Below are positions 18,935-29,391 of a stretch of DNA of 45,881 bases, piece after piece. Within the stretch, counting starts at the first letter, position 1; every line of letters starts with the position of its first letter. The DNA is from Lysobacteraceae bacterium NML07-0707 (lineage in GTDB: Bacteria > Pseudomonadota > Gammaproteobacteria > Xanthomonadales > Xanthomonadaceae). The translations under genes and the position numbers were made by a program. The stretch is taken from assembly GCA_002798295.1 (NCBI GenBank), contig NWQT01000012.1:1-45881 (forward strand). Reading direction: 5' to 3'. The notes below the pieces were generated by a model, which saw only the letters and a program-made list of their open reading frames with translations, had not been told where the DNA came from and made no database searches.

Positions 18935-19885
18935 ATGTTGACGGCCACGATTGCTTTTTTGAGTTACCGCGACCGCCAATGGGTGGATGCGGCGCTGGAT
19001 GGCGTGCTGGCACAGACCGTACCCTGCCAGTTGCTGATTTCCAACGATGCTGCCGATGATGGCACCTTCGAGCGCATCGCCGAGCGCTTGCAGGGTTATC
19101 AGGGACCTCACCGGATTGATTTGCTGCTCAAGCAGCCGCAGAACCTGGGCGTAGTGGGATCCTGCAATGCGGTCTTGCCACAGGCCAGCGGCGATATCGT
19201 GGTAATGATGGCCGGCGATGATGTCTCCGCCCCGGATCGGGTGGAAAAACTTCTGGCCGCTTATGCGGCGTATCCTGAAACCATGGCGATCGGCACGGAT
19301 TTTGCAGCCGTCGATGGTGAAGACCGTCCGGTTGATATCGATTTCAAGACCGAAATGCTGCATTTCGATCTGCACCGGCTGGCGCGCTCACGTGCCTTCC
19401 ATACCCTGCTGGGGGCGGCGCTGTCGTTCCGCCGCGAGGTATTCACCCGCTTTGGGGCATTGCGCGGTACGGTGGAAGACAATGCGCTGACCCTGCGCGC
19501 CTGTCTGCTCGGCGATTGCCGCAACCTGCCGGAAAAACTGGTGCGCTATCGGCAGCACAGCGGTAGCGTCAGTCATGGCGTATTCGCGCGCAGTGGCGCC
19601 GATGCCCGCGAGCTCAAGCGTCGTCGCTATCTGCGTACTGCCGCATTCTTGCAGGGCACGGCCGATGATCTGGCGCATTGCCTGACACAGTTGCCCAATA
19701 TGGAGGCCGCGATGATGGCAGATGCCCGCCGGCTTCAGCACATGTATGCTGGTGCCGCACGGATGCGGCAAGCATTGGTCACCGGGGACTTTGCCGAACG
19801 CTGGGCCGCCATGCGCTCGGCATTGGCTCAACCCGGCAACCGCCGCCGGGCGCTGGAATACGCCAGCAAGCTCTGGCGCAAATAA
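18935..19885 (+). CDS. Family 2 glycosyltransferase, second tandem copy
   Basis: A close paralogue of the preceding gene (316 residues), with the same motifs: SNDAADDGTFE and AGDDVSAPDR. The N-terminal half and the region ALSFRREVFTRFGAL are almost identical. The C-terminal third (after about residue 215) has diverged most, which would be expected if the two now use different acceptors. ATG 18935 has AAGGA about 10 bp upstream. It lies 39 bp after the first copy. No membrane helix or signal is seen. Confidence 0.85.
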   Translation: MLTATIAFLSYRDRQWVDAALDGVLAQTVPCQLLISNDAADDGTFERIAERLQGYQGPHRIDLLLKQPQNLGVVGSCNAVLPQASGDIVVMMAGDDVSAPDRVEKLLAAYAAYPETMAIGTDFAAVDGEDRPVDIDFKTEMLHFDLHRLARSRAFHTLLGAALSFRREVFTRFGALRGTVEDNALTLRACLLGDCRNLPEKLVRYRQHSGSVSHGVFARSGADARELKRRRYLRTAAFLQGTADDLAHCLTQLPNMEAAMMADARRLQHMYAGAARMRQALVTGDFAERWAAMRSALAQPGNRRRALEYASKLWRK

Positions 19886-19924
19886 CGCGGCTGCCGGGTA
19901 TTGGCGGTAATGCGAAAAACTTAA

Positions 19925-19941
19925 GCAAGTTCTAGACTTGC
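19925..19941. promoter_or_regulatory. Palindrome upstream of aceE
   Basis: GCAAGT (19925-19930) and ACTTGC (19936-19941) flank TCTAG, 32 bp before the aceE start. It could be an operator or a small leader stem. It does not match the E. coli PdhR consensus. Confidence 0.3.
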
Positions 19942-19972
19942 GTGTCTGTTTGAATTGATAACTGGAGCCGCC

Positions 19973-22663
<2,691 letters not shown>

Positions 22664-22688
22664 TTGCAGCCATCATTGGCTCAATGAC

Positions 22689-22716
22689 ACAAGGGCAGCC
22701 CGATGGCTGCCCTTGT
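22689..22716 (+). terminator. Rho-independent terminator after aceE
   Basis: Perfect 12-bp stem: ACAAGGGCAGCC at 22689-22700 and GGCTGCCCTTGT at 22705-22716, tetraloop CGAT, followed by TGTTGGT. Confidence 0.8.
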
Positions 22717-22751
22717 TGTTGGTGAGGTTTGGTATGTATCAATCAACTATC

Positions 22752-22777
22752 AAAACCTATCAAAATTGATAGGTTTT
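22752..22777. promoter_or_regulatory. Upstream palindromic operator of the fic gene
   Basis: Perfect 12-bp inverted repeat: AAAACCTATCAA at 22752-22763 and TTGATAGGTTTT at 22766-22777, spacer AA. The half-site CTATCAA/TTGATAG recurs at 22747-22753 and in the second palindrome 60 bp on. It may be a protein-binding site rather than a terminator, since aceE already has one 36 bp earlier. Confidence 0.55.
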
Positions 22778-22830
22778 TCTGGTTTTGTTTTTGTAACAAA
22801 TTGATTTTTATAGGTTTGATGGTCAATATT

Positions 22831-22859
22831 TTGGAGGAAACTATCAATTTTGATATAAA
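22831..22859 (+). promoter_or_regulatory. Candidate fic promoter overlapped by an operator
   Basis: TTGGAG at 22831-22836 and TATAAA at 22854-22859 have a 17-bp spacer. The second palindrome (AACTATCAATTT 22839-22850, AAATTGATAGTT 22857-22868) covers the spacer and -10, and another half-site TTGATAGTT lies at 22870-22878. A protein bound there should block transcription. Confidence 0.5.
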
Positions 22860-22891
22860 TTGATAGTTGTTGATAGTTGAGAGTATCGGGC

Positions 22892-24238
22892 ATGAAATTA
22901 CCGGTCAAAGCGCCTGCAATGCTGAAGTTGATGGCCGACAAGGCAAATATTGAGGGCGTGCTTCGGCAGCGGCAGGTCATCGGGCCGGAACTGGATGGCG
23001 ACTATATCCACTGGGATAGGCTGCGGCACCGTACTCCGCCATCAGGCTTGAGCCATGAAGCATGGTGGCTGGGCATCAAACTGGCACGGCAGGCGCGAGC
23101 CATCACACTGCCGTTCCGGGAAAAGTCCGGTGTGCGGTTCAAAGTCTCCATTACCGACAGCATGCTGCGTAAGCTGCATTTGCTTGACCGGCAGGCGGCC
23201 GGGCGCATTCTGGGAGCTGGAGCGTTGGATGCCGATAGCCTTAAAGCCAAGTATCTGCACCGTTCACTGGTGGAAGAGGCGATGACTTCATCGCAGCTGG
23301 AAGGCGCCTCCACCACCCGTCGGGTGGCCAAGGAAATGCTGGATAGTGGCCGTGCGCCGCGAGATCGCAGCGAGCAGATGATTTTCAACAATTTTGCCAC
23401 CATGCAGGCGTTGGCCGAATGGAAAGACCAGCCGCTCAGCCCAGAAATGTTGCTGGATATTCATCGCAGGATCACCGAGGCGGCGATGGATGACCCGCAA
23501 GAAAGTGGGCGTTTCCGGCAAGCAGGCGATGACATCGTGGTGTACGACCGCAGCGATCCCAGCCGTATTCTGCACACTCCGCCACCTGCCAGCGAGCTGC
23601 CCGAGCGTATCCAGACGCTTTGCGATTTTGCCAATGGCAGTGGTGCCAATGAGCCGTTTCTGCATCCGGTGGTGCGCGCGATCATGCTGCACTTCATGGT
23701 CGGCTATGACCACCCGTTTTGCGATGGCAATGGCCGTACCGCGCGTGCGCTGTTCTATTGGTCGATGCTTAAATCCGGCTATTGGTTGAGCGAATATTTT
23801 TCCATTTCCACGGTGCTCAAGCGCTCGCCAGGTGCCTATCTACAGGCCTATCTGTACAGCGAGAGCGACGAGGGCGATGCCAGCTATTTTGTGGCGCATC
23901 AATTACGGGTCATCATGACGGCCATCTCGCAGTTGGAAGCATACATTGGCAGAAAGACTGCCGAATTGCGCCAAGCCCAAGCACAGCTTGGCCCGACAAA
24001 CGGCTTGGGTGCGACTTTGAACCACCGCCAGCGTGAAATTTTGATGCAACTACTGGCCAAGCCCGATAGCCGCATCAGCATTGCTGCACATCAGAAACGG
24101 CAAGGCGTGACTTATGCCACTGCACGCGCCGACCTGCTGGGACTGGAGGCGCTTGGGCTGCTGCTGCGCCATCAAGAAGGCAAACGCTTCGAGTTCGAGG
24201 CAGTGACGGATTTGCCCGCCCGTCTTGGGCAAGGTTGA
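22892..24238 (+). CDS. Fic-domain protein (predicted AMPylator) with C-terminal winged helix
   Basis: Fic enzymes usually move AMP from ATP to a hydroxyl of a target protein. The catalytic motif HPFCDGNGR is at residues 274-282, followed by TAR. An inhibitory-helix motif SSQLEG at 133-138 lies N-terminal, as in class II Fic proteins, so the enzyme is expected to be self-inhibited. The N-terminal domain has the common YIHWDRLRH...GLSHEAWW signature. Residues about 370-440 look like a winged helix (LNHRQREILMQLL...TYATARADLLGLEALGLL). ATG 22892 is chosen; the TTG at 22877 is less likely. No separate antitoxin gene is adjacent, which fits built-in inhibition. The target is unknown. Confidence 0.9.
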   Translation: MKLPVKAPAMLKLMADKANIEGVLRQRQVIGPELDGDYIHWDRLRHRTPPSGLSHEAWWLGIKLARQARAITLPFREKSGVRFKVSITDSMLRKLHLLDRQAAGRILGAGALDADSLKAKYLHRSLVEEAMTSSQLEGASTTRRVAKEMLDSGRAPRDRSEQMIFNNFATMQALAEWKDQPLSPEMLLDIHRRITEAAMDDPQESGRFRQAGDDIVVYDRSDPSRILHTPPPASELPERIQTLCDFANGSGANEPFLHPVVRAIMLHFMVGYDHPFCDGNGRTARALFYWSMLKSGYWLSEYFSISTVLKRSPGAYLQAYLYSESDEGDASYFVAHQLRVIMTAISQLEAYIGRKTAELRQAQAQLGPTNGLGATLNHRQREILMQLLAKPDSRISIAAHQKRQGVTYATARADLLGLEALGLLLRHQEGKRFEFEAVTDLPARLGQG

Positions 24239-25444
24239 TCACCAGCCCTGTGCGCCCTGCTCTTCGATCTGGCTGAATGCCGAGTGCTGGCCGTCGGAAT
24301 CATTGCCGACGCCGGTGGCGAAATAGGCCACGCCTTTTCCGCTGTCCATATCCAGCCACAGCCCGGAAAGCAAGCCATAGGCATTGCCGGAATGGCCGAT
24401 GCGCCGGCGACCATCGGCAAATAGGTCGTCGCGGCAGACGCCAATGCCGCGGCCGATATGCTGGCTGGCAAGGCCATAGGCACAGAAGAAGCCGCCACGG
24501 TTTGGCTCATCTTCTTCGCCGATCACGCCATTGCGACCATCGAATATCCATAGTGGCGTAGTGAGCAGGGCAATCGCCTCGGCAGACAAGATCCGCACGC
24601 CATCGAGCTCGCCGCCGCGCAGCAGCATTTGCCCCACCCGCGCCAGGCCGTTGGCGGAAATCCGCACCCCGCCCTGCGGCGAGAACATTGCGCCGTTCTG
24701 GCCGGCCTGCCAGTGTGCATCCACGCCGCAGCCGCCATCCTTGCCGGGAATCACCGTGCAATCCGGCGCTTTGCCTTGCAAGTTATCGCGTTGCGGCATG
24801 CGAGAGCTGTCATACAGCACCACGGCACGCTCGATCGCCATCGCGCTACAACCGGACCAGTTATGGCAGGCGTCGATTTTCAGCGGGACAAACACCAGCT
24901 GCTGCATCAGCCGGTCGAAACGCTCGCCAGTAGCGCGCTCCATCACTTCGGCAATCATCACGAAATTGAGATTGCTGTAGCGGAAGAACGTGCCAGGTGG
25001 ATGCTGGCGATCCCAGGCTTCAGGTGTGTCGATGATGATGCGGCTGGATGCACCCAGCGGCACATTCCAGTAACCGGCGTTGTCGGTCAGGCTGGAAGTA
25101 TGCGAGAGCAGCATTTTCAGTGTAATCGGCGCACCGGCAAAGGCCGGGTTGCGCAATGGCCTGCCAAGCACGATGGAAACATCGGCATCCAGATCCAGCT
25201 TGCCTTGTTCCACCAGGCGCAGCACCGCGATTGCCGCCAGCAGCTTGCTGACCGAGGCCACCCGCGCCGGGTCATCCGGGGTCAGCGCACGGCGCGCGCC
25301 AAGGTCGGCAAAACCTTCGGACTGGCTGGCGGTTATGCCATCGCGGTCAAACGCCACCCGCACCCGGCCAACCGGCTCAGCGGCAGAAGCAAATGGCGCA
25401 GCAAGCAGTGCGGACAAACCCAGAGCGGCAGCAAGTTTTTTCAT
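24239..25444 (-). CDS. Periplasmic serine hydrolase, beta-lactamase (class C-like) family
   Basis: 401-residue protein with a clear signal peptide (MKKLAAALGL..., cleavage after about ASA at 20-22). Its serine-hydrolase motifs are SVSK at 64-67 for the nucleophile and general base, YSN about residue 160 and HSG near the C-terminus in place of KTG. The family (Pfam Beta-lactamase) includes D,D-peptidases, esterases and class C beta-lactamases; the HSG motif points to an esterase or peptidase rather than a resistance enzyme. ATG 25444 is used, not the upstream frame to 25477. Its stop abuts the fic stop with no base between. Confidence 0.85.
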   Translation of the reverse strand: MKKLAAALGLSALLAAPFASAAEPVGRVRVAFDRDGITASQSEGFADLGARRALTPDDPARVASVSKLLAAIAVLRLVEQGKLDLDADVSIVLGRPLRNPAFAGAPITLKMLLSHTSSLTDNAGYWNVPLGASSRIIIDTPEAWDRQHPPGTFFRYSNLNFVMIAEVMERATGERFDRLMQQLVFVPLKIDACHNWSGCSAMAIERAVVLYDSSRMPQRDNLQGKAPDCTVIPGKDGGCGVDAHWQAGQNGAMFSPQGGVRISANGLARVGQMLLRGGELDGVRILSAEAIALLTTPLWIFDGRNGVIGEEDEPNRGGFFCAYGLASQHIGRGIGVCRDDLFADGRRRIGHSGNAYGLLSGLWLDMDSGKGVAYFATGVGNDSDGQHSAFSQIEEQGAQGW

Positions 25445-25580
25445 GGCGATGCACCTGTGTGGTTTTTCCCATGCCACCCCGAAAAACTCAATGCCAAGAG
25501 CTTGTTTTTACCTGGCTCAAATGGAACGCTGCAATACATACAGTTGTTCTTGTATTGACAGGTTTTATCAACCCTTTCAG
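25445..25580. other. Intergenic, between serine hydrolase and lipoprotein genes
   Basis: 136 bp without a gene. A stem of CAATACA (25532-25538) and TGTATTG (25551-25557) with a 12-base loop could end the leftward transcript that stops at 25581; it is weak. Confidence 0.3.
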
Positions 25581-26402
25581 TTATCGTCGCCGTGGCTGTT
25601 GCGCGGGGGTATTGGGCTTGTTTAGCTCAAAGTTAATGGCAATTAAATCCGCATTCATGTCTTTATGTATACGTGAAAACTGATCGTAGAACCCTTGCGC
25701 CCGGCTGTCGCCTCGTGCCGAGGCAGCCAAAAGGGCACCTGCCGTTCTTTCAGGTTGCGGTTCCATATCAAGTGCCCGCCGCATGGCCGCGTATTGATAG
25801 GCGAGAAAAGGACTATTGCTCTGGCTTTTCAATTCGCCGATCAGTACGGCAGCTTCTATGGCTACTGCCAGATCTCCACTGTTGTGAGTGGTGGTATTGG
25901 TACTGCGCAAGCGGCGAAGATCGTTTTCTGCCCGGCTGATCAATCGATCAGCGTAGATCATGCCGGCCACCATGTTGCCGCGCTGATATCTCTCTTGCAG
26001 ATCATTATCGGAAAGAAGTTGCGCCTTGATCCAGTCTGCCGGGCTTGGAAAGCCCAGCTTGCGCAGCTGCTCCAGTTCTTCTTTTGAGCTGTAAGCCAGA
26101 GCGCCAAAGTAACGGTTATTCAGCGTTTCCAGGCTTTTCCGTTCACTGTCAGTGCTGGCTTCCAAGGTTTCTTGCCAGGAGTTGCCATTTGGAAATGGGG
26201 CAGAAGAGGCAGCAGATGTTGAGATAGCAGCAGAACGGTGGCCACTGGCAGTTGCAGGGTTTGCGCCTATGCTGGCGGCTGTGCCAGATGATTGCGATTG
26301 CGTGGTTTCTGCGGACGTGGCTGCAACTTCTGATGTCTTTTGACTGCAGCCGTTGGTGGCAAGCAGCAGTGCAGAAAAAAGTAGAGTGCTTTTCAATTGC
26401 AT
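25581..26402 (-). CDS. Hypothetical, probable lipoprotein; partner of the PLA2-like gene
   Basis: No known family recognised. ATG 26402 gives 273 residues with a hydrophobic N-terminus (MQLKSTLLFSALLLATNGC). A Cys at residue 19 could be the lipidation site, though TNGC is a poor lipobox. A Ser/Thr/Ala-rich linker to about residue 75 follows, then a helical domain. Base composition is more A/T-rich than in the neighbours. The ATG lies inside the end of the upstream PLA2-like gene (10-bp overlap), so the two are almost certainly co-translated. An inhibitor or immunity role for the phospholipase is possible but only inferred from the pairing. Confidence 0.6.
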   Translation of the reverse strand: MQLKSTLLFSALLLATNGCSQKTSEVAATSAETTQSQSSGTAASIGANPATASGHRSAAISTSAASSAPFPNGNSWQETLEASTDSERKSLETLNNRYFGALAYSSKEELEQLRKLGFPSPADWIKAQLLSDNDLQERYQRGNMVAGMIYADRLISRAENDLRRLRSTNTTTHNSGDLAVAIEAAVLIGELKSQSNSPFLAYQYAAMRRALDMEPQPERTAGALLAASARGDSRAQGFYDQFSRIHKDMNADLIAINFELNKPNTPAQQPRRR

Positions 26403-27106
26403 TGGTTGCCTCTCATATCCAGAGCCCAAATGGCACAAGCACGTTGCTTGCTTGCGGTTTGATGTGCGGAGAATGAGCGGTCTGAGAGATAGACTGCGGC
26501 GTGGTAGCCATTTGCCCAAGCTCTGCAGTGTGATAAATCAGCAGCTTGCTGTTGACAAATTTGATTCATTTGAGTGCCGAATGCGTCATCACATATGGCT
26601 TTATTTTCAGCAACGGCATAGCAGGTGTCATGTTGATTACAGGCGGGTAAAAAGCTTGCGCCTGAATACGGGGAGTCTAAGTTTCCGGAATACATCCTGC
26701 TAGCGGCCATTTCTAATGCCGCATCAAGGAAGAGGTTGGATAGTCTCCCGGTTCCACAACCATTTGGCTGCCAATTGGGCGAGATGCCCGGGGATGCAGG
26801 TGGGTTGGACAGGTTACAGTCGCTGGGGCGCCTTGCTTTTAGGTCGCGACAAAGTTTTTGATGGTCGACTGGGAGAGATTCACCAATAGATGCCTCGATT
26901 GATGAAAACTCATGAGCATAAAGCTCTTGCTGTTGAAGCTGCTGCAATACAGCAGCGCAGTCCAAGCCCCGACAAATGACTTCTCCGCCCCCAATTCTGG
27001 AGCCGATAACCTGAACTGGCGGAAATTCTACGGGGGCGCTGGATGGATAGGCGATGGCAGCTAAACCAAGCAAGCAGGTGCCAGTAAAAAGTTTCTTGAG
27101 CTTCAA
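26393..27106 (-). CDS. Secreted phospholipase A2-like protein
   Basis: 237 residues from a TTG at 27106, which has AAGGAAGA 6 bp upstream. A longer frame reaches 27283 but lacks such a site and would bury the signal. The N-terminus MKLKKLFTGTCLLGLAAIAY looks like a signal peptide. The core is a phospholipase A2 motif, CNQHDTCY at residues 156-163, with catalytic His159 and Asp160 expected. It is preceded by a Gly-rich NGCGTG (115-120) that could be the Ca-binding loop and followed by CDDAF (172-176). Such enzymes cut the sn-2 acyl chain of phospholipids. Many Cys residues suggest an oxidised, exported protein. The gene overlaps the lipoprotein gene downstream. Confidence 0.72.
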   Translation of the reverse strand: MKLKKLFTGTCLLGLAAIAYPSSAPVEFPPVQVIGSRIGGGEVICRGLDCAAVLQQLQQQELYAHEFSSIEASIGESLPVDHQKLCRDLKARRPSDCNLSNPPASPGISPNWQPNGCGTGRLSNLFLDAALEMAASRMYSGNLDSPYSGASFLPACNQHDTCYAVAENKAICDDAFGTQMNQICQQQAADLSHCRAWANGYHAAVYLSDRSFSAHQTASKQRACAIWALDMRGNQCN

Positions 27107-27257
27107 GGCAAATCTTCCTTCTAGTCGAAGGTAAAACAAACATCTACAAAGAATTTTGCTTGGAATGTTACTTGTCAAGTATTTGTTCACTATAGTTCTT
27201 GGAGGGTATGGTATATGCCCGCTTTGATTGAGTGGAGTGGTAAGGGGTGTGGGGTGC

Positions 27258-27285
27258 CTTGATTTTGCTTGCTGCTGCCCCATCT
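27258..27285 (+). promoter_or_regulatory. Sigma-32-type heat-shock promoter of hslVU
   Basis: CTTGATT (27258-27264), 13-bp spacer, CCCCATCT (27278-27285). The -10 element matches the sigma-32 consensus CCCCATNT exactly and the -35 matches CTTGAAA at 5 of 7. It lies 22 bp before the hslV start, as expected for a heat-shock protease operon. Confidence 0.7.
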
Positions 27286-27307
27286 CCTGGGTTCACAAGG
27301 AGTCATC

Positions 27308-27859
27308 ATGAACCCAGCAGACAATCCCAATGTGTTTCATGCCACCACCATTGTCTCGGTGCGCCGTGGCGATCAGGTGGTCATTGCCGGAGACGGCCAG
27401 GTCACGCTCGGCCATACCGTGATGAAGGCCAATGCCCGCAAGATACGCCGTCTGGGCGAAGGCGGGCGAGTGCTGGCTGGCTTTGCCGGGGCCGCGGCCG
27501 ATGCCTTCACCCTGTTCGAGCTGTTCGAGGCCAAGCTGCAAAAGCACGGCCAGCTGACCCGTGCGGCGGTGGAAATGGCCAAGGACTGGCGTACCGAGCG
27601 CCGCTTCGGCAAGCTCGAAGCGCTGTTGGCGGTGGCCGACCGCGATACCTCGCTGATCATCAGCGGCACGGGTGATGTGATTGAGCCGGAAGATGGCCTG
27701 ATTGCGATTGGCTCAGGCGGCATGTTTGCCCTGTCCGCCGCGCGCGGGCTGCTCAAGCACACACAGCTTTCGGCGCGCGAAATCGCTACCGAAGCCCTGG
27801 GAATTGCCGGGGATGTCTGCATCTACACCAACCACAACATCGTGGTTGAGGAACTTTGA
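27308..27859 (+). CDS. hslV: ATP-dependent protease subunit HslV
   Basis: Proteasome-like peptidase that forms a double hexamer capped by HslU in the cytoplasm. After removal of the propeptide [12 protein letters not shown] the catalytic Thr becomes residue 1 ([10 protein letters not shown]). Conserved [13 protein letters not shown] and the C-terminal [10 protein letters not shown] follow. The propeptide is a little longer than in E. coli. ATG 27308 with AAGGAG 7 bp upstream is the start; upstream in-frame codons are ignored. hslU starts 4 bp after the stop. Confidence 0.97.
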   Translation: MNPADNPNVFHATTIVSVRRGDQVVIAGDGQVTLGHTVMKANARKIRRLGEGGRVLAGFAGAAADAFTLFELFEAKLQKHGQLTRAAVEMAKDWRTERRFGKLEALLAVADRDTSLIISGTGDVIEPEDGLIAIGSGGMFALSAARGLLKHTQLSAREIATEALGIAGDVCIYTNHNIVVEEL

Positions 27860-27863
27860 AGCA

Positions 27864-29243
27864 ATGACCATGCACAAGATTGACAACAGCTCCGCGTCGA
27901 TGACGCCGCGCGAAATCGTCGCCGAACTCGACCGCCATATCATCGGCCAGCACGATGCCAAGCGTGCGGTCGCCATCGCCCTGCGCAACCGCTGGCGGCG
28001 TATGCAGCTCGATGCCGACATGCGCCGCGAAGTGATGCCGAAAAACATCCTGATGATTGGCCCCACCGGCGTTGGCAAGACCGAAATCGCCCGGCGTCTG
28101 GCCACGCTTGCCAATGCGCCGTTTGTGAAGGTGGAAGCCACCCGCTTTACCGAAGTGGGCTATGTCGGCAAGGATGTGGAACAAATCATCCGCGATCTGG
28201 CCGATACCGCAGTCAAGCTGTATCGCGAGCAGGCCAAGCAGCGGGTGCGCACCCAGGCCGAGGAAAACGCCGAAGACCGCATCCTTGATGCGCTGCTGCC
28301 GCGCCGTCAGAGCCAGACGCCTTTCAGTATCGACATTGGCGAGGCGGTAAAAAACGAGCCCTCGGCAGAAGAAAACGAAACCCGCCGCAAATTCCGCCAG
28401 CGCCTGCGCGCCGGGGAGCTGGACGAGCGCGAGATTGAAATCGACCTGGCAGTGAATGTCGGCGTGGACATCATGGCGCCGCCCGGCATGGAGGAAATGG
28501 GCCAGCAACTGCGGCAGATGTTCTCCAACCTCGCCGGCAGCAAGAGCCAGAGCAAGAAGCTCAGCATCAAGGCGGCGCGTACGCTGCTGATTGAAGAAGA
28601 AGCCGCCAAGCTGGTCAACGAGGACGAAGTGCGTGAAGCGGCGATCGAGGCCTGCGAGCAGCACGGCATCGTGTTCATTGATGAAATCGACAAGGTCGCC
28701 AAGCGCAGTGAAGGCATGGGCGCCGATGTCAGCCGCGAGGGCGTGCAGCGCGACCTGCTGCCGCTGGTGGAAGGCTCCACCGTCAGCACCAAGTACGGCC
28801 CGGTCAAGACCGACCATATCCTGTTCATTGCCTCCGGCGCCTTCCATCTGGCCAAACCCTCGGACCTGATTCCGGAAATGCAGGGGCGTTTCCCGATCCG
28901 GGTGGAATTGAATGCGCTCACCAAGGATGACTTCGTGCGCATCCTGACCGAGCCGAAGGCCGCATTGACCCGCCAGTATGTAGAGCTGATGGGCACCGAA
29001 GGGGTGAAACTCAGCTTTGCCGATGAGGCCATCGAACGGCTCGCGGAGATTTCCGCTGTTGTCAACGAGCGTCAGGAAAACATCGGTGCCCGCCGCCTGC
29101 ACACGGTGCTGGAGCGCCTGCTGGAGAGCCTGAGTTTTGATGCGCCGGACAAGGGCGGCGCCATCAGCATCGATCGCGCCTATGTGGACGAGCGCCTTGG
29201 CGGCCTGATCCAAGACCCGGACTTGTCGCGTTATATCCTTTGA
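27864..29243 (+). CDS. hslU: ATPase subunit HslU of the HslVU protease
   Basis: AAA+ unfoldase partner of HslV, 459 residues (E. coli 443). The N-terminal [17 protein letters not shown], Walker A GPTGVGKT at residues 66-73, the intermediate I-domain with charged helices, Walker [12 protein letters not shown] and the C-terminal tail ending in LSRYIL, which docks into HslV, are all present. ATG 27864 follows the hslV stop by 4 bases; a second ATG at 27870 is an alternative. It is co-transcribed with hslV and ends at a strong terminator. Confidence 0.97.
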   Translation: MTMHKIDNSSASMTPREIVAELDRHIIGQHDAKRAVAIALRNRWRRMQLDADMRREVMPKNILMIGPTGVGKTEIARRLATLANAPFVKVEATRFTEVGYVGKDVEQIIRDLADTAVKLYREQAKQRVRTQAEENAEDRILDALLPRRQSQTPFSIDIGEAVKNEPSAEENETRRKFRQRLRAGELDEREIEIDLAVNVGVDIMAPPGMEEMGQQLRQMFSNLAGSKSQSKKLSIKAARTLLIEEEAAKLVNEDEVREAAIEACEQHGIVFIDEIDKVAKRSEGMGADVSREGVQRDLLPLVEGSTVSTKYGPVKTDHILFIASGAFHLAKPSDLIPEMQGRFPIRVELNALTKDDFVRILTEPKAALTRQYVELMGTEGVKLSFADEAIERLAEISAVVNERQENIGARRLHTVLERLLESLSFDAPDKGGAISIDRAYVDERLGGLIQDPDLSRYIL

Positions 29244-29250
29244 TACACCG

Positions 29251-29276
29251 ACGCCCGCAGCATATACTGCGGGCGT
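29251..29276 (+). terminator. Rho-independent terminator of hslVU
   Basis: ACGCCCGCAG (29251-29260) and CTGCGGGCGT (29267-29276) form a 10-bp stem with a 6-base loop, followed by TTTTCATTT. Confidence 0.88.
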
Positions 29277-29391
29277 TTTCATTTGGATCCTTCTGTGGCT
29301 GCCATGTTACGCGCAGCATGGTGGTATTACGGAATTCCACGCCACTAAAACAAGAGCCTGGAGCCTGTACGCTGAAGGTAGGCAAGGATTG

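Noticed and set aside
22747-22878. Iterons of a replication origin
   Set aside because: The repeats are palindromes at a promoter, not evenly spaced direct repeats, and no replication initiator gene is near. The setting is chromosomal.
24239-25444. Antibiotic-resistance class C beta-lactamase
   Set aside because: The third motif is HSG instead of KTG and the sequence otherwise resembles the broad serine hydrolase family, so resistance is not supported.
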